From: an uncultured Lachnospiraceae bacterium
Lineage (GTDB): Bacteria; Bacillota; Clostridia; Lachnospirales; Lachnospiraceae
DNA length: 5,619 nucleotides
Direction of reading: 5' to 3'
NCBI GenBank assembly: GCA_902797565.1
Contig: CADBTO010000095.1
Location: forward strand, 1-5,619
The notes below the pieces were generated by a model. It ran no database searches and was not told the DNA's origin. It saw nothing but the letters and a program-made list of their open reading frames with translations. Within the stretch, counting starts at the first letter, position 1. Every line of letters starts with the position of its first letter. The position numbers and the translations under genes are program-made. Below, piece by piece: positions 1 to 5,619 of the stretch.

Positions 1-396
1 GCGGATATCAGTGGATATGACATAGATCCGCAGCTGGTGAAGTTTGCAAAGGAAAATGCCCGCGAAGCAGGCGTTGAAAATCTGGTACGTTTCGGGGTGC
101 GGGATGTGGCAAAGACCAGCCATCCTGGGAGCTATGGTTTTATCGTTACAAATCCGCCATACGGGGAGCGGATCTCGGACAAGGAAGAGTTGTATGAGAT
201 TTATAGCAAGCTGGGGCAGGCGTTTGACGGACTGGACAAATGGTCATGCTATGTCATTTCTTCATACCAGGATCTTCCGAAGGCGATGGGCCGGAAGCCG
301 GCAAAGAAACGGAAGCTTTATAACGGGATGATGAAGACGGATTTCTACTCATTCCCCGGCGAGCGCCCCGCGAAGAAGGCTCCGGCGGCACGATGA
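1..396 (+). CDS. Class I SAM-dependent RNA methyltransferase, RlmL/YpsC type (C-terminal part)
   Basis: This is the last 131 codons of a gene whose start lies before the window; the frame is open from base 1 to the TGA at 394-396. Visible residues include GYDID (5-9), the acidic end of the SAM-binding strand; an Asp at 35 after a second strand; and NPPYGER at 51-57, the N-P-P-Y motif of N6-adenine/N2-guanine methyltransferases. The E-R after it and the later R-K-L-Y-N-G segment are typical of the RlmL/YpsC family, which methylates guanine N2 in 23S rRNA. Members usually carry an N-terminal THUMP RNA-binding domain, which would lie outside the window. The last dozen residues are a Lys/Ala/Pro-rich tail (ERPAKKAPAAR) encoded by the first unit of a GC-rich repeat, so the tail is probably not part of the fold. 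The family call is firm; the exact rRNA target is inferred. A GTG at 37 is an internal codon, not the start. Confidence 0.9.
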   Translation, partial: ADISGYDIDPQLVKFAKENAREAGVENLVRFGVRDVAKTSHPGSYGFIVTNPPYGERISDKEELYEIYSKLGQAFDGLDKWSCYVISSYQDLPKAMGRKPAKKRKLYNGMMKTDFYSFPGERPAKKAPAAR

Positions 397-475
397 CCGA
401 AGTACGGAAGGCATGGCCGGCGGCGCGATGACCAAAGCGCGGAAGAAGGCCCGGCGGCAGCCGGCCGGTGAAGCC
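371..475. repeat. GC-rich imperfect tandem repeat, about 35-base period
   Basis: The core at 382-402 (CCGGCGGCACGATGACC then GAAG) recurs at 417-437 with two changes in 21 bases, exactly 35 bases later. The preceding GAAGAAGGC..CCGGCGGCA block at 372-390 recurs at 442-459 with one base missing, giving a partial third unit. The array starts inside the methyltransferase coding end, supplies its stop codon and fills most of the gap before the next gene. The period is not a multiple of three, so the units are not read in the same frame. A small hairpin (CCGGC 451-455 with GCCGG 460-464) lies in the third unit but has no T-run. The remaining bases up to the ribosome binding site at 510 show no recognisable promoter or terminator. 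Confidence 0.6.
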
Positions 476-509
476 TGCACGCGATGAGTCCAAAAAACAA
501 AGAAACACG

Positions 510-515
510 AAGGAG
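510..515 (+). promoter_or_regulatory. Ribosome binding site deciding the start of the amidase-like gene
   Basis: AAGGAG is followed by seven bases and then ATG at 523. The in-frame ATG at 484 has no purine-rich site in front of it. The start at 523 is therefore preferred over the longer reading. Confidence 0.8.
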
Positions 516-522
516 TTCTTGT

Positions 523-558
523 ATGGAACATTCTATGGAACATTCCAGGGAACATCCA
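523..558 (+). repeat. 12-base tandem repeat at the start codon
   Basis: Three consecutive 12-base units begin at 523, 535 and 547. The first two (ATGGAACATTCT and ATGGAACATTCC) differ by one base; the third (AGGGAACATCCA) matches the second at 9 of 12 positions. They encode MEHS-MEHS-REHP. The repeat creates a second in-frame ATG at 535, but the spacing to AAGGAG favours 523. Confidence 0.7.
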
Positions 559-1878
559 AAACTGGAACAGCCCAAAAAGAAGCCGCATCCTGCAAAGGCG
601 GCCCGGGCCAGGAATCCTGGACTGCGTGAAATCATCGGTTCTGTCCGAAAAAACGAAAAATTCGGGGCATATGATCGGGTCGTGGCGGTCTGTATGATGC
701 TCGTTTGTGTGCTTTGCATCGGAATGCTGGGGGTTTTGGAAAAAAATCTTCCCAGGCCCACAGAAGCAAAGCGGCAGAGCTTTGGACAGGAAACGGAAGC
801 AGGGAAGACGGGGCGGGACAAAGCGGCGGAAGCACCGAAGGAAAAAGCGCTGGATACCGGGGGAACGGAGAAGATGGCCGTGCTGCAGCTGGTCGTGCGG
901 GAACCGGAATATCTGACTCTGGAAGAGGACAAGGCTGCATTGTCCCACTGCCTTCGGTTACACATACCCTCGAACGCGGATCCGGAGGAAATCCGCCTGT
1001 TCCAGTCGGAAGACGGGCGGAGCGTCCAGCTGGAAATGCCGCAGATGGGTCAGGTCTATTTCTATAACTACTCGATGGTGGGGCATTGCAGTCAGATTAC
1101 CGGAATGTCCTATGCGGGTGTGGGACGGACCGGCGTGCTGGAAATCCAGAATAACGGGGTCTATGTCCCGCGGGTTTCGATCGAAAAAAGCTTTTTGTAT
1201 CTGGATTTTGTAAAGCCGAAAGATTATTATGACCAGATCGTCCTGGTGGATCCCGGCAAGGGCGGGGAGGATTCCGGCACAACCGTTGAGCTGCTGGGCA
1301 AGACATACCAGGAAAAAGAGATCAATTACGCGATTGCAAAGCGGATCCAGGCGCTTGGAGAAAAGGCGCTCGGCGGCTCGAAAAATGGCCGCATTTCAAA
1401 TTGGATGGAGGATGCGGAAGAGGCCGGGAAAAAGAAAACAGGATTTTATCTGTCGCGGCTCGGCGATGATACAAAGACAGAGAAGCAGCGGCTGGCGTAT
1501 GCAAAGAAGCTGGGCGCAGCGATCATCCTGTCCGTGCACTGTAATTCCACATCAACCGGGCGGATTTCCGGGATTAACGGCGCGTCGGTTCTGTATAAAC
1601 AGAATGACAAGACCGGACGCGCAGAGATCTTTGCGAGGAACTGCCTCGATGCGCTTGTGGAAAAACTGGACTGCGCAGACAAGGGGCTGGTCATGGGAGC
1701 GGCGGATTCGCTGGTTTCCGCATCGAAACTACCGCTTGTCAAGGTGAAAGTGGGCTTTATGACCAATGAAATGGAACTGAAGAAACTTGTGACGAAGGAA
1801 TACCAGAATAAAGCGGCAGAAGCATTGTATGATGCCGTCTTAAAGACGCTCGACAGTCTGGAAAAGATGGGAAAATAG
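523..1878 (+). CDS. Membrane-anchored N-acetylmuramoyl-L-alanine amidase-like protein, probably inactive
   Basis: From ATG 523 the protein has 451 residues; an in-frame ATG at 484 would add 13 residues but lacks a ribosome binding site. Residues 1-52 are hydrophilic and rich in His/Lys/Arg (cytoplasmic), 53-72 form one transmembrane helix (VVAVCMMLVCVLCIGMLGVL), and 73-117 are a charged linker. Residues about 118-234 are beta-rich and may be an AMIN-like domain. From 240 to the end is an amidase_3 fold, the zinc family that cuts the MurNAc-L-Ala bond of peptidoglycan. The usual DPGHGG motif reads DPGKGG, so the first zinc histidine is Lys 246 (codon 1258-1260). Glu 264 (in QEKEINYAIA) and His 339 (in LSVHCNS) are kept. 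The catalytic Glu of the usual VExGF motif is Lys 409 in VKVKVGFMTN (codon 1747-1749). Hydrolysis is therefore unlikely; a scaffold or regulatory role is inferred. The next gene starts 24 bases later, suggesting co-transcription with rdgB. Confidence 0.85.
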   Translation: MEHSMEHSREHPKLEQPKKKPHPAKAARARNPGLREIIGSVRKNEKFGAYDRVVAVCMMLVCVLCIGMLGVLEKNLPRPTEAKRQSFGQETEAGKTGRDKAAEAPKEKALDTGGTEKMAVLQLVVREPEYLTLEEDKAALSHCLRLHIPSNADPEEIRLFQSEDGRSVQLEMPQMGQVYFYNYSMVGHCSQITGMSYAGVGRTGVLEIQNNGVYVPRVSIEKSFLYLDFVKPKDYYDQIVLVDPGKGGEDSGTTVELLGKTYQEKEINYAIAKRIQALGEKALGGSKNGRISNWMEDAEEAGKKKTGFYLSRLGDDTKTEKQRLAYAKKLGAAIILSVHCNSTSTGRISGINGASVLYKQNDKTGRAEIFARNCLDALVEKLDCADKGLVMGAADSLVSASKLPLVKVKVGFMTNEMELKKLVTKEYQNKAAEALYDAVLKTLDSLEKMGK

Positions 1879-1889
1879 AAATAAGAAAC

Positions 1890-1896
1890 AGGAGGT
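1890..1896 (+). promoter_or_regulatory. Strong ribosome binding site of rdgB
   Basis: AGGAGGT lies 6 bases before ATG 1903 and 9 bases before the adjacent in-frame ATG 1906. Either ATG could serve; they differ by one methionine. Confidence 0.8.
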
Positions 1897-1902
1897 AACC
1901 CC

Positions 1903-2547
1903 ATGATGACCCTGATTTTTGCAACAGGAAACCGGAACAAACTGGAAGAGGTGCGCCAGATCCTTGCGGAAAAGGAGCTGGGGGAATTCCAGCTTCTGTC
2001 AATCGAAGAGGCAGGCGGCTGGGAGGAACCGGAAGAGACGGGGGAGAGTTTTATAGAAAATGCCGTCATCAAGGCGAAGGCAGCCAGGACGGCTGTGGAA
2101 GAGAAGTATCCGGGCGCGATCGCGATTGCAGACGATTCCGGGCTGGAAGTCGATGCCCTGCCGGATGAATTGGGTGTGCACTCTGCGCGGTTTATGGGAC
2201 ATGATACGCCGTATGAGGAGAAAAACGCAGAGATTCTCCGGCGGCTGGAAGAAAAGCCGAAGGAAGAACGGAGCGCACGTTTCGTCTGTGCCGCGGCGGC
2301 AATCCTTCCGGGGATTCCGGGGCATGAGGAGAGCAATGCGGTGGTTGTGCGCAGGGGCGTCATAGAAGGCTATATAGCTGATGCACCTGCCGGAGAGAAC
2401 GGCTTTGGTTATGACCCGATTTTCTTTGTGGATGACTATGGAAAGACGACGGCAGAACTTTCCGCAGAGGAGAAAAACGAAATTTCCCACCGCGGCAAGG
2501 CGTTCCGGATGCTGGCAGACGCGCTGAAGCAGAGGTACGGGCTGTAA
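1903..2547 (+). CDS. rdgB: RdgB/HAM1 family non-canonical purine NTP pyrophosphatase
   Basis: The enzyme hydrolyses dITP, ITP and XTP to the monophosphate and pyrophosphate, keeping deaminated purines out of DNA and RNA; it is cytoplasmic and Mg-dependent. All family motifs are present in order: TGNRNK at 8-13 (phosphate binding), the E-x-G-x-S-F-x-x-N-A segment at 45-54, DDSGLEVDAL at 77-86 with the catalytic/metal-binding aspartates, GVHSARF at 91-97, GFGYDPIF at 167-174 and SHRGKA at 195-200 (base recognition). The length of 214 residues is slightly above the usual 195-200. The start is ATG 1903 or 1906 behind a strong ribosome binding site. It lies 24 bases after the amidase-like gene and overlaps the next gene by one base (TAATG), so translation of the two is likely coupled. 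Bacillus has the same neighbour pair, ysnA-ysnB. Nothing suggests loss of function. Confidence 0.97.
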   Translation: MMTLIFATGNRNKLEEVRQILAEKELGEFQLLSIEEAGGWEEPEETGESFIENAVIKAKAARTAVEEKYPGAIAIADDSGLEVDALPDELGVHSARFMGHDTPYEEKNAEILRRLEEKPKEERSARFVCAAAAILPGIPGHEESNAVVVRRGVIEGYIADAPAGENGFGYDPIFFVDDYGKTTAELSAEEKNEISHRGKAFRMLADALKQRYGL

Positions 2548-3137
2548 TGGGGTGGCTGGATCGGATTGAACAGAAGATTTTGGGGGTGAAACCGATGGAA
2601 GAGGCAGGAAAAGAGGCTGGATGGAAGCCGGAGCGGGACTACGAGCGCGTGCTGATTGTCAGTGATACCCATGGCAGGCAGGAGAACTTCCAGAAGGTGG
2701 TGGACAAGGTCATGCCGGACCGCGTGCTGCACCTGGGAGACTGCGAGCGCTGCGAGTTTGAGATCGAGGAGATTGCGGGCTGTCCGGTGGAATTCGTGCG
2801 CGGAAACTGTGATTTTGCTTCGGCAAGCCCGAATGAGACCATTGTGACGCTGGGACGGCACCAGGCATTCCTGACCCATGGGCATCTGTACGAGGTTAAA
2901 TACAATAACCAGCGACTTGCCAGCGCGGCGGAAGCGGAGGGCTGTGATGTAGCAATGTACGGGCACACGCATATGCCGGAACTTACCACAGAAACCGTGC
3001 GGGGATCCGGCAAGGAGATTACGGTGCTCAATCCCGGCAGCATTTCCCAGCCCCGGCAGCCGGGCAGGAAGCCAAGTTATTGCGTTTTGGATATTGACAG
3101 CGAGGGAGAGCTGCATTTTTATATGAATTATTTGTAA
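2547..3137 (+). CDS. YfcE/YsnB-type metallophosphoesterase with N-terminal extension
   Basis: This 196-residue protein belongs to the calcineurin-like phosphoesterases of the YfcE/MJ0936 group, two-metal phosphodiesterases whose natural substrate is mostly unknown. All metal-binding motifs are visible: SDTHG at 39-43, GD at 64-65, GNCD at 86-89, THGH at 110-113 and GHTH at 139-142. Most family members begin almost at the first strand (VLIVSDTHG), so the first 34 residues here are extra; they are hydrophilic and end in WKPERDYER. The start at 2547 overlaps the rdgB stop (TAATG), with AGAGGT at 2531-2536 as a possible ribosome binding site. A second in-frame ATG at 2595 would shorten the extension to about 18 residues and cannot be excluded. 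Being next to RdgB, it may act in nucleotide or nucleic-acid housekeeping, but that is only inferred from position. Confidence 0.93.
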   Translation: MGWLDRIEQKILGVKPMEEAGKEAGWKPERDYERVLIVSDTHGRQENFQKVVDKVMPDRVLHLGDCERCEFEIEEIAGCPVEFVRGNCDFASASPNETIVTLGRHQAFLTHGHLYEVKYNNQRLASAAEAEGCDVAMYGHTHMPELTTETVRGSGKEITVLNPGSISQPRQPGRKPSYCVLDIDSEGELHFYMNYL

Positions 3138-3152
3138 AAATGTGCCATTTTT
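3136..3152 (+). terminator. Weak A/T-rich hairpin at the end of the phosphoesterase gene
   Basis: AAAAATG (3136-3142) pairs with CATTTTT (3146-3152) around a three-base loop, overlapping the TAA stop. The T-run is part of the stem. It could end the upstream operon, but the seven-pair stem has only one G-C pair, so it is a poor terminator on its own. Confidence 0.3.
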
Positions 3153-3156
3153 CGTC

Positions 3157-3186
3157 TTGTATAACCGTAGATGATTATGGTACAAT
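3157..3186 (+). promoter_or_regulatory. Housekeeping-sigma promoter with extended -10, before the chemoreceptor
   Basis: TTGTAT (3157-3162, three of six matches to the -35 consensus), an 18-base spacer, then TACAAT (3181-3186, five of six to the -10) preceded by TGG, which gives an extended -10 (TGnTACAAT). Transcription would start near 3193, leaving a leader of about 75 bases. No motility-sigma (SigD/FliA) pattern such as GCCGATA was seen. No riboswitch could be recognised in the leader. Confidence 0.55.
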
Positions 3187-3249
3187 TCAAAGCAGTGCGA
3201 GAAGGTTTGGCTGGGAGGGAGAATCGGTTTGGAAATTTGATATGGAGAA

Positions 3250-3258
3250 AGGGGAGGT
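3250..3258 (+). promoter_or_regulatory. Ribosome binding site of the chemoreceptor gene
   Basis: AGGGGAGGT lies nine bases before ATG 3268. This supports the 3268 start; the ATG at 3290 is in a different frame. Confidence 0.75.
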
Positions 3259-3267
3259 ACGGGGCTT

Positions 3268-5052
3268 ATGGAACAAGGGAGGGAGAGTTATGCACCGGAA
3301 AAGATTGGCGTTGCGCACAGCGTCCTGACGCTGATTATCGGCGTATTTATCCTGATGTTTGCAGTCTTTGGAGCGACGGGTGCAAGCGTGATTGGACGTC
3401 TGTCCTCATTGGGGAATACGTCAATCGGGATGATGTCGTATATTGCGGAAGTCAATCAGTATGAGCGGGAGATCTCTGTCGCATTTGAAAAGGCATACTC
3501 TGCATGTTATGCGTACATCGTTTATTACCAGCAGTCCGATAGCAACAGCATGGACAGCGCGAAGGCGGACATTGCGTCCAGCAAGGAGACGATCGATCAA
3601 TCTGCTGCGGCATTGAAGGAGACGTTCTCAAAGTATGCCGGAGCAGAGGAGCAGGAGAAAGTTGATGCCATTCTGCTGCGGTCAGATCGATTTTTTGAAG
3701 GGATCGACAAGGTCATAGCGTTTATGAACAACGGCAGCACGCTGAGGGCTGTTGTCCTGGTGGATAAGGAAGTCCGCGGTGAAGTGAAAGGGTATCTGGA
3801 AATCGAGGCGGAATTCCAGGAGATGATCGGTGTGATCCAGCAGAACTGCCAGGCTCAGATCCGGAAAGAGAAGGACACCGCTACGCTCATCACGGCGGTC
3901 AGCCTGGGCGTGTTTGCGGTATTTGCGCTGTTTGGTGCCATCCTGATGCATCGAAACGTGGTTGTGCCGATTAACAAGATGTCCGGGGAACTGGGAAGGA
4001 TGATCAGCGAGATCAACAGCGGGCACGGGGACCTGACCAAGCGCGTGGATACCAAATGCAAAAACGAGCTGTCTTTGATCAGACACAGCGTGAATGAATT
4101 CATCAGTGCATTGCAGACGGTGATGCAGTCTGTGAAGGGCAGCACGAGAATCCTGTTTGATTCTACGGGCAAGGTATCGGAAAGGGTGCGGCAGGCAAAT
4201 GAACATGTGACCAATACATCCGCAGCCCTCGAAGAACTTTCCGCATCAATGCAGAACGTGGCAAACACAGCGGAAAATATCGGAGAAAAGGTTTCAGATA
4301 TTGAACGTGCGACCGAGGTGATGAACCAGGAAACGGCAAACGGGACACAGACAACCGTCCAGATTCGGAAAGAAGCGGATCAGATTATGGCGGAGGCAAG
4401 CAGGAAGAAGAATGAGACCGGTGCAAAAATGCAGGAGCTTTCTTCGGTGCTTACCGAATCTGTCCGGGAGAGCGAGCAGGTGAAGCAGATTGCGGATCTG
4501 ACCAATGAGATCCTGAGCATCGCTTCCCAGACCAACCTTCTGGCGCTCAATGCTTCGATTGAGGCGGCGCGTGCCGGGGAGGCGGGCCGGGGCTTTGCTG
4601 TGGTGGCGGATGAGATCTCCGCACTGGCGGATAACAGCCGCAAGACAGCTGCACGGATCCAGGAAATTTCCGGCAGCGTGACCGGTGCCGTACAGGCACT
4701 TTCGGAGAATTCGATGAACGTGGTGGATTTCATCAATACCACTGTTCTATCAGACTATGATTCTTATGAAAAAGTCGGGGAGAAGTATGAAAAAACCGCG
4801 CAGATTATGGCGGACATGCTGCAGGGCTTCCAGTCCAGTGCAGAAAACCTGCAGGGGATTATGGTGGAGATGACGGATGCGATTTCCAGCATTACGGTTT
4901 CGGTCAGCGAGGCATCCCAGGCGATCGAAATGTCCGCAGCCAACTCCACAGAGATCGTGGAGCAGTTTGGCGATATCACGGCAGCCATGGACAAGAACAA
5001 TACAGTCACGACAGAACTTGCAAATAATACCAGGAAATTTGAAATGGTTTGA
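3268..5052 (+). CDS. Methyl-accepting chemotaxis protein (transmembrane chemoreceptor)
   Basis: A 594-residue receptor that senses a signal outside the cell and controls the CheA kinase through CheW. Residues 1-16 are cytoplasmic, about 17-39 form the first membrane helix ([18 protein letters not shown]), 40-203 are a mostly helical outside sensor of about 160 residues resembling four-helix-bundle sensors, and about 204-228 form the second membrane helix ([15 protein letters not shown]). A HAMP domain follows (about 229-285, with VVPINKM and GDLTKRV). The long cytoplasmic coiled coil turns at the highly conserved tip, about 415-452, including [20 protein letters not shown] and [10 protein letters not shown]. 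No C-terminal CheR/CheB-binding pentapeptide (NWETF-like) is seen; the protein ends in TRKFEMV. The ligand cannot be predicted. The gene has its own likely promoter and ribosome binding site and stands alone among housekeeping genes, with no other chemotaxis gene in the window. Confidence 0.96.
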   Translation: MEQGRESYAPEKIGVAHSVLTLIIGVFILMFAVFGATGASVIGRLSSLGNTSIGMMSYIAEVNQYEREISVAFEKAYSACYAYIVYYQQSDSNSMDSAKADIASSKETIDQSAAALKETFSKYAGAEEQEKVDAILLRSDRFFEGIDKVIAFMNNGSTLRAVVLVDKEVRGEVKGYLEIEAEFQEMIGVIQQNCQAQIRKEKDTATLITAVSLGVFAVFALFGAILMHRNVVVPINKMSGELGRMISEINSGHGDLTKRVDTKCKNELSLIRHSVNEFISALQTVMQSVKGSTRILFDSTGKVSERVRQANEHVTNTSAALEELSASMQNVANTAENIGEKVSDIERATEVMNQETANGTQTTVQIRKEADQIMAEASRKKNETGAKMQELSSVLTESVRESEQVKQIADLTNEILSIASQTNLLALNASIEAARAGEAGRGFAVVADEISALADNSRKTAARIQEISGSVTGAVQALSENSMNVVDFINTTVLSDYDSYEKVGEKYEKTAQIMADMLQGFQSSAENLQGIMVEMTDAISSITVSVSEASQAIEMSAANSTEIVEQFGDITAAMDKNNTVTTELANNTRKFEMV

Positions 5053-5072
5053 CGATCGGATCAGTTTTTAGG

Positions 5073-5101
5073 GCACTCGTCCGGGAAAATCGGGCGGGTG
5101 C
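5073..5101 (+). terminator. GC-rich hairpin between the chemoreceptor and ileS
   Basis: GCACTCGTCCG (5073-5083) pairs with CGGGCGGGTGC (5091-5101) in an 11-pair stem with two G-T wobbles and a seven-base loop (GGAAAAT). It is followed by GTTTACATTT, an interrupted T-run. It is probably a rho-independent terminator for the chemoreceptor gene; the broken T-run makes read-through into ileS possible. It could also be a hairpin in the ileS leader. Confidence 0.5.
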
Positions 5102-5112
5102 GTTTACATTTC

Positions 5113-5117
5113 GGAGG
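5113..5117 (+). promoter_or_regulatory. Ribosome binding site deciding the GTG start of ileS
   Basis: GGAGG lies nine bases before GTG 5127. No in-frame ATG lies near the expected protein start; the first is at residue 69, beyond the catalytic HIGH motif, so GTG must be the start. Confidence 0.8.
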
Positions 5118-5126
5118 AACAGAACA

Positions 5127-5619
5127 GTGCAGTACAAGAAGGTGAATACGGACCTCAATTTTGTGGCCCGCGAGAAGGATATCCTTGCGTTTTGGAAGGA
5201 AAACCGGATCTTTGAGAAGAGCCTGGAAAAAAATGAAAAAGAAGGCGAGACTTATACGTTTTATGACGGGCCGCCCACGGCGAACGGAAAACCCCATATC
5301 GGCCATGTGCTGACCCGTGTCATCAAAGACATGATCCCGCGTTACCAGACGATGAAGGGCAAATATGTGCCGCGTAAGGCAGGCTGGGATACGCATGGCC
5401 TGCCTGTGGAGCTGGAGGTGGAAAAGCTCCTGGGGCTGAATGGCAAAGACCAGATCGAAGAATATGGGATGGAGCCGTTTATCAAAAAGTGCAAGGAGTC
5501 GGTCTGGAAGTACAAAGGGATGTGGGAGGATTTCTCCGGTACGGTTGGCTTTTGGGCAGATATGGACAATCCCTATGTCACCTATGAAGATGATTTTATT
5601 GAATCTGAATGGTGGGCAC
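5127..5619 (+). CDS. ileS: Isoleucyl-tRNA synthetase (N-terminal part)
   Basis: The frame is open from GTG 5127 to the window end, giving the first 164 residues of a protein that is usually about 1,000 long. The enzyme charges tRNA-Ile with isoleucine using ATP, in the cytoplasm. The class I catalytic core begins at [13 protein letters not shown] (42-54), followed by the HIGH signature at 57-60 (PHIGHVL), then KDMIPRY (67-73) and [10 protein letters not shown] (86-95), the typical IleRS block. The later [20 protein letters not shown] also fits IleRS and argues against Val- or Leu-tRNA synthetase. The wording around HIGH resembles clostridial enzymes, which often belong to the eukaryote-like type 2 group; the C-terminal part needed to settle this is outside the window. 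Only 74 bases separate it from the chemoreceptor gene, and no T-box leader is present in that gap. Confidence 0.96.
   Translation, partial: MQYKKVNTDLNFVAREKDILAFWKENRIFEKSLEKNEKEGETYTFYDGPPTANGKPHIGHVLTRVIKDMIPRYQTMKGKYVPRKAGWDTHGLPVELEVEKLLGLNGKDQIEEYGMEPFIKKCKESVWKYKGMWEDFSGTVGFWADMDNPYVTYEDDFIESEWWA

Noticed and set aside
451..464. CCGGC/GCCGG hairpin as a terminator of the methyltransferase gene
   Set aside because: Only five pairs and no T-run after it; it falls inside the repeat array.
413..487. Small basic open frame of 24 residues (MAGGAMTKARKK...) in the gap before the amidase-like gene
   Set aside because: GGAAGG sits only one base before the ATG, too close for a ribosome binding site, and the peptide is simply the repeat array read in another frame.
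345..965. Overlapping - strand frames of about 200 codons opposite the amidase-like gene start
   Set aside because: Cys/Arg/Ser/Pro-rich low-complexity translation, overlaps a better gene, and several frames are open at once because of the GC-rich composition.
1446..2363. 305-codon open frame on the - strand, opposite the amidase end and rdgB
   Set aside because: It lies wholly opposite two well-supported genes, has no recognisable domain, is Ser/Ala-rich in the manner of an antisense shadow, and has no fitting ribosome binding site or gene context.
3187..3267. Possible riboswitch (for example c-di-GMP type) in the chemoreceptor leader
   Set aside because: The leader is only about 75 bases, purine-rich, and shows none of the conserved riboswitch segments or a clear paired core.
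3171..3464. 97-codon + strand frame overlapping the chemoreceptor start
   Set aside because: It begins at the promoter, overlaps the receptor in another frame, has no ribosome binding site and no recognisable family.
5049..5077. TTGACG at the end of the chemoreceptor gene as a -35 box for ileS
   Set aside because: No -10-like sequence occurs 16-18 bases downstream; the expected place holds GGCACT, part of the hairpin stem.

Overview
The window looks like a chromosomal stretch from an anaerobic Firmicute of class Clostridia, most probably a Lachnospiraceae-like gut bacterium. This is inferred from strong AGGAGG-type ribosome binding sites, a moderately GC-rich base composition, a clostridial-looking isoleucyl-tRNA synthetase N-terminus, and the neighbour order amidase-like protein / RdgB / YfcE-like phosphodiesterase. 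All genes found lie on the + strand. No RNA gene, mobile element, CRISPR array or phage gene is visible.

Layout. 1-396: C-terminal end of a class I SAM-dependent RNA methyltransferase (RlmL/YpsC type). 371-475: GC-rich imperfect tandem repeat that begins inside the methyltransferase tail and fills most of the following gap. 523-1878: membrane-anchored protein with a C-terminal amidase_3 fold in which two of the four active-site residues appear replaced by lysine, so it is probably a pseudo-amidase. 1903-2547: RdgB/HAM1 house-cleaning nucleotide pyrophosphatase. 2547-3137: YfcE/YsnB-type metallophosphoesterase, whose start overlaps the rdgB stop by one base. 3138-3267: intergenic region with a good extended -10 promoter. 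3268-5052: transmembrane methyl-accepting chemotaxis protein. 5053-5126: short gap with a GC-rich hairpin. 5127 to the window end: N-terminal part of isoleucyl-tRNA synthetase (ileS), starting with GTG.

How the genes fit together. The amidase-like gene, rdgB and the phosphoesterase are tightly packed (24-base gap, then a 1-base overlap) and look like one operon, possibly continuing from the methyltransferase. The rdgB-phosphoesterase pair matches the known ysnA-ysnB neighbours of Bacillus. The chemoreceptor has its own promoter and a hairpin after it, so it looks like a self-contained transcription unit between housekeeping genes. It carries no CheW/CheA/CheR neighbours here and must feed a chemotaxis pathway encoded elsewhere.

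The most interesting point is the amidase-like protein: the fold and half of the metal site are preserved, but the first zinc-ligand histidine and the C-terminal catalytic glutamate are both lysine. That suggests a regulatory or peptidoglycan-binding role instead of hydrolysis. No wholly new multi-gene system is evident.
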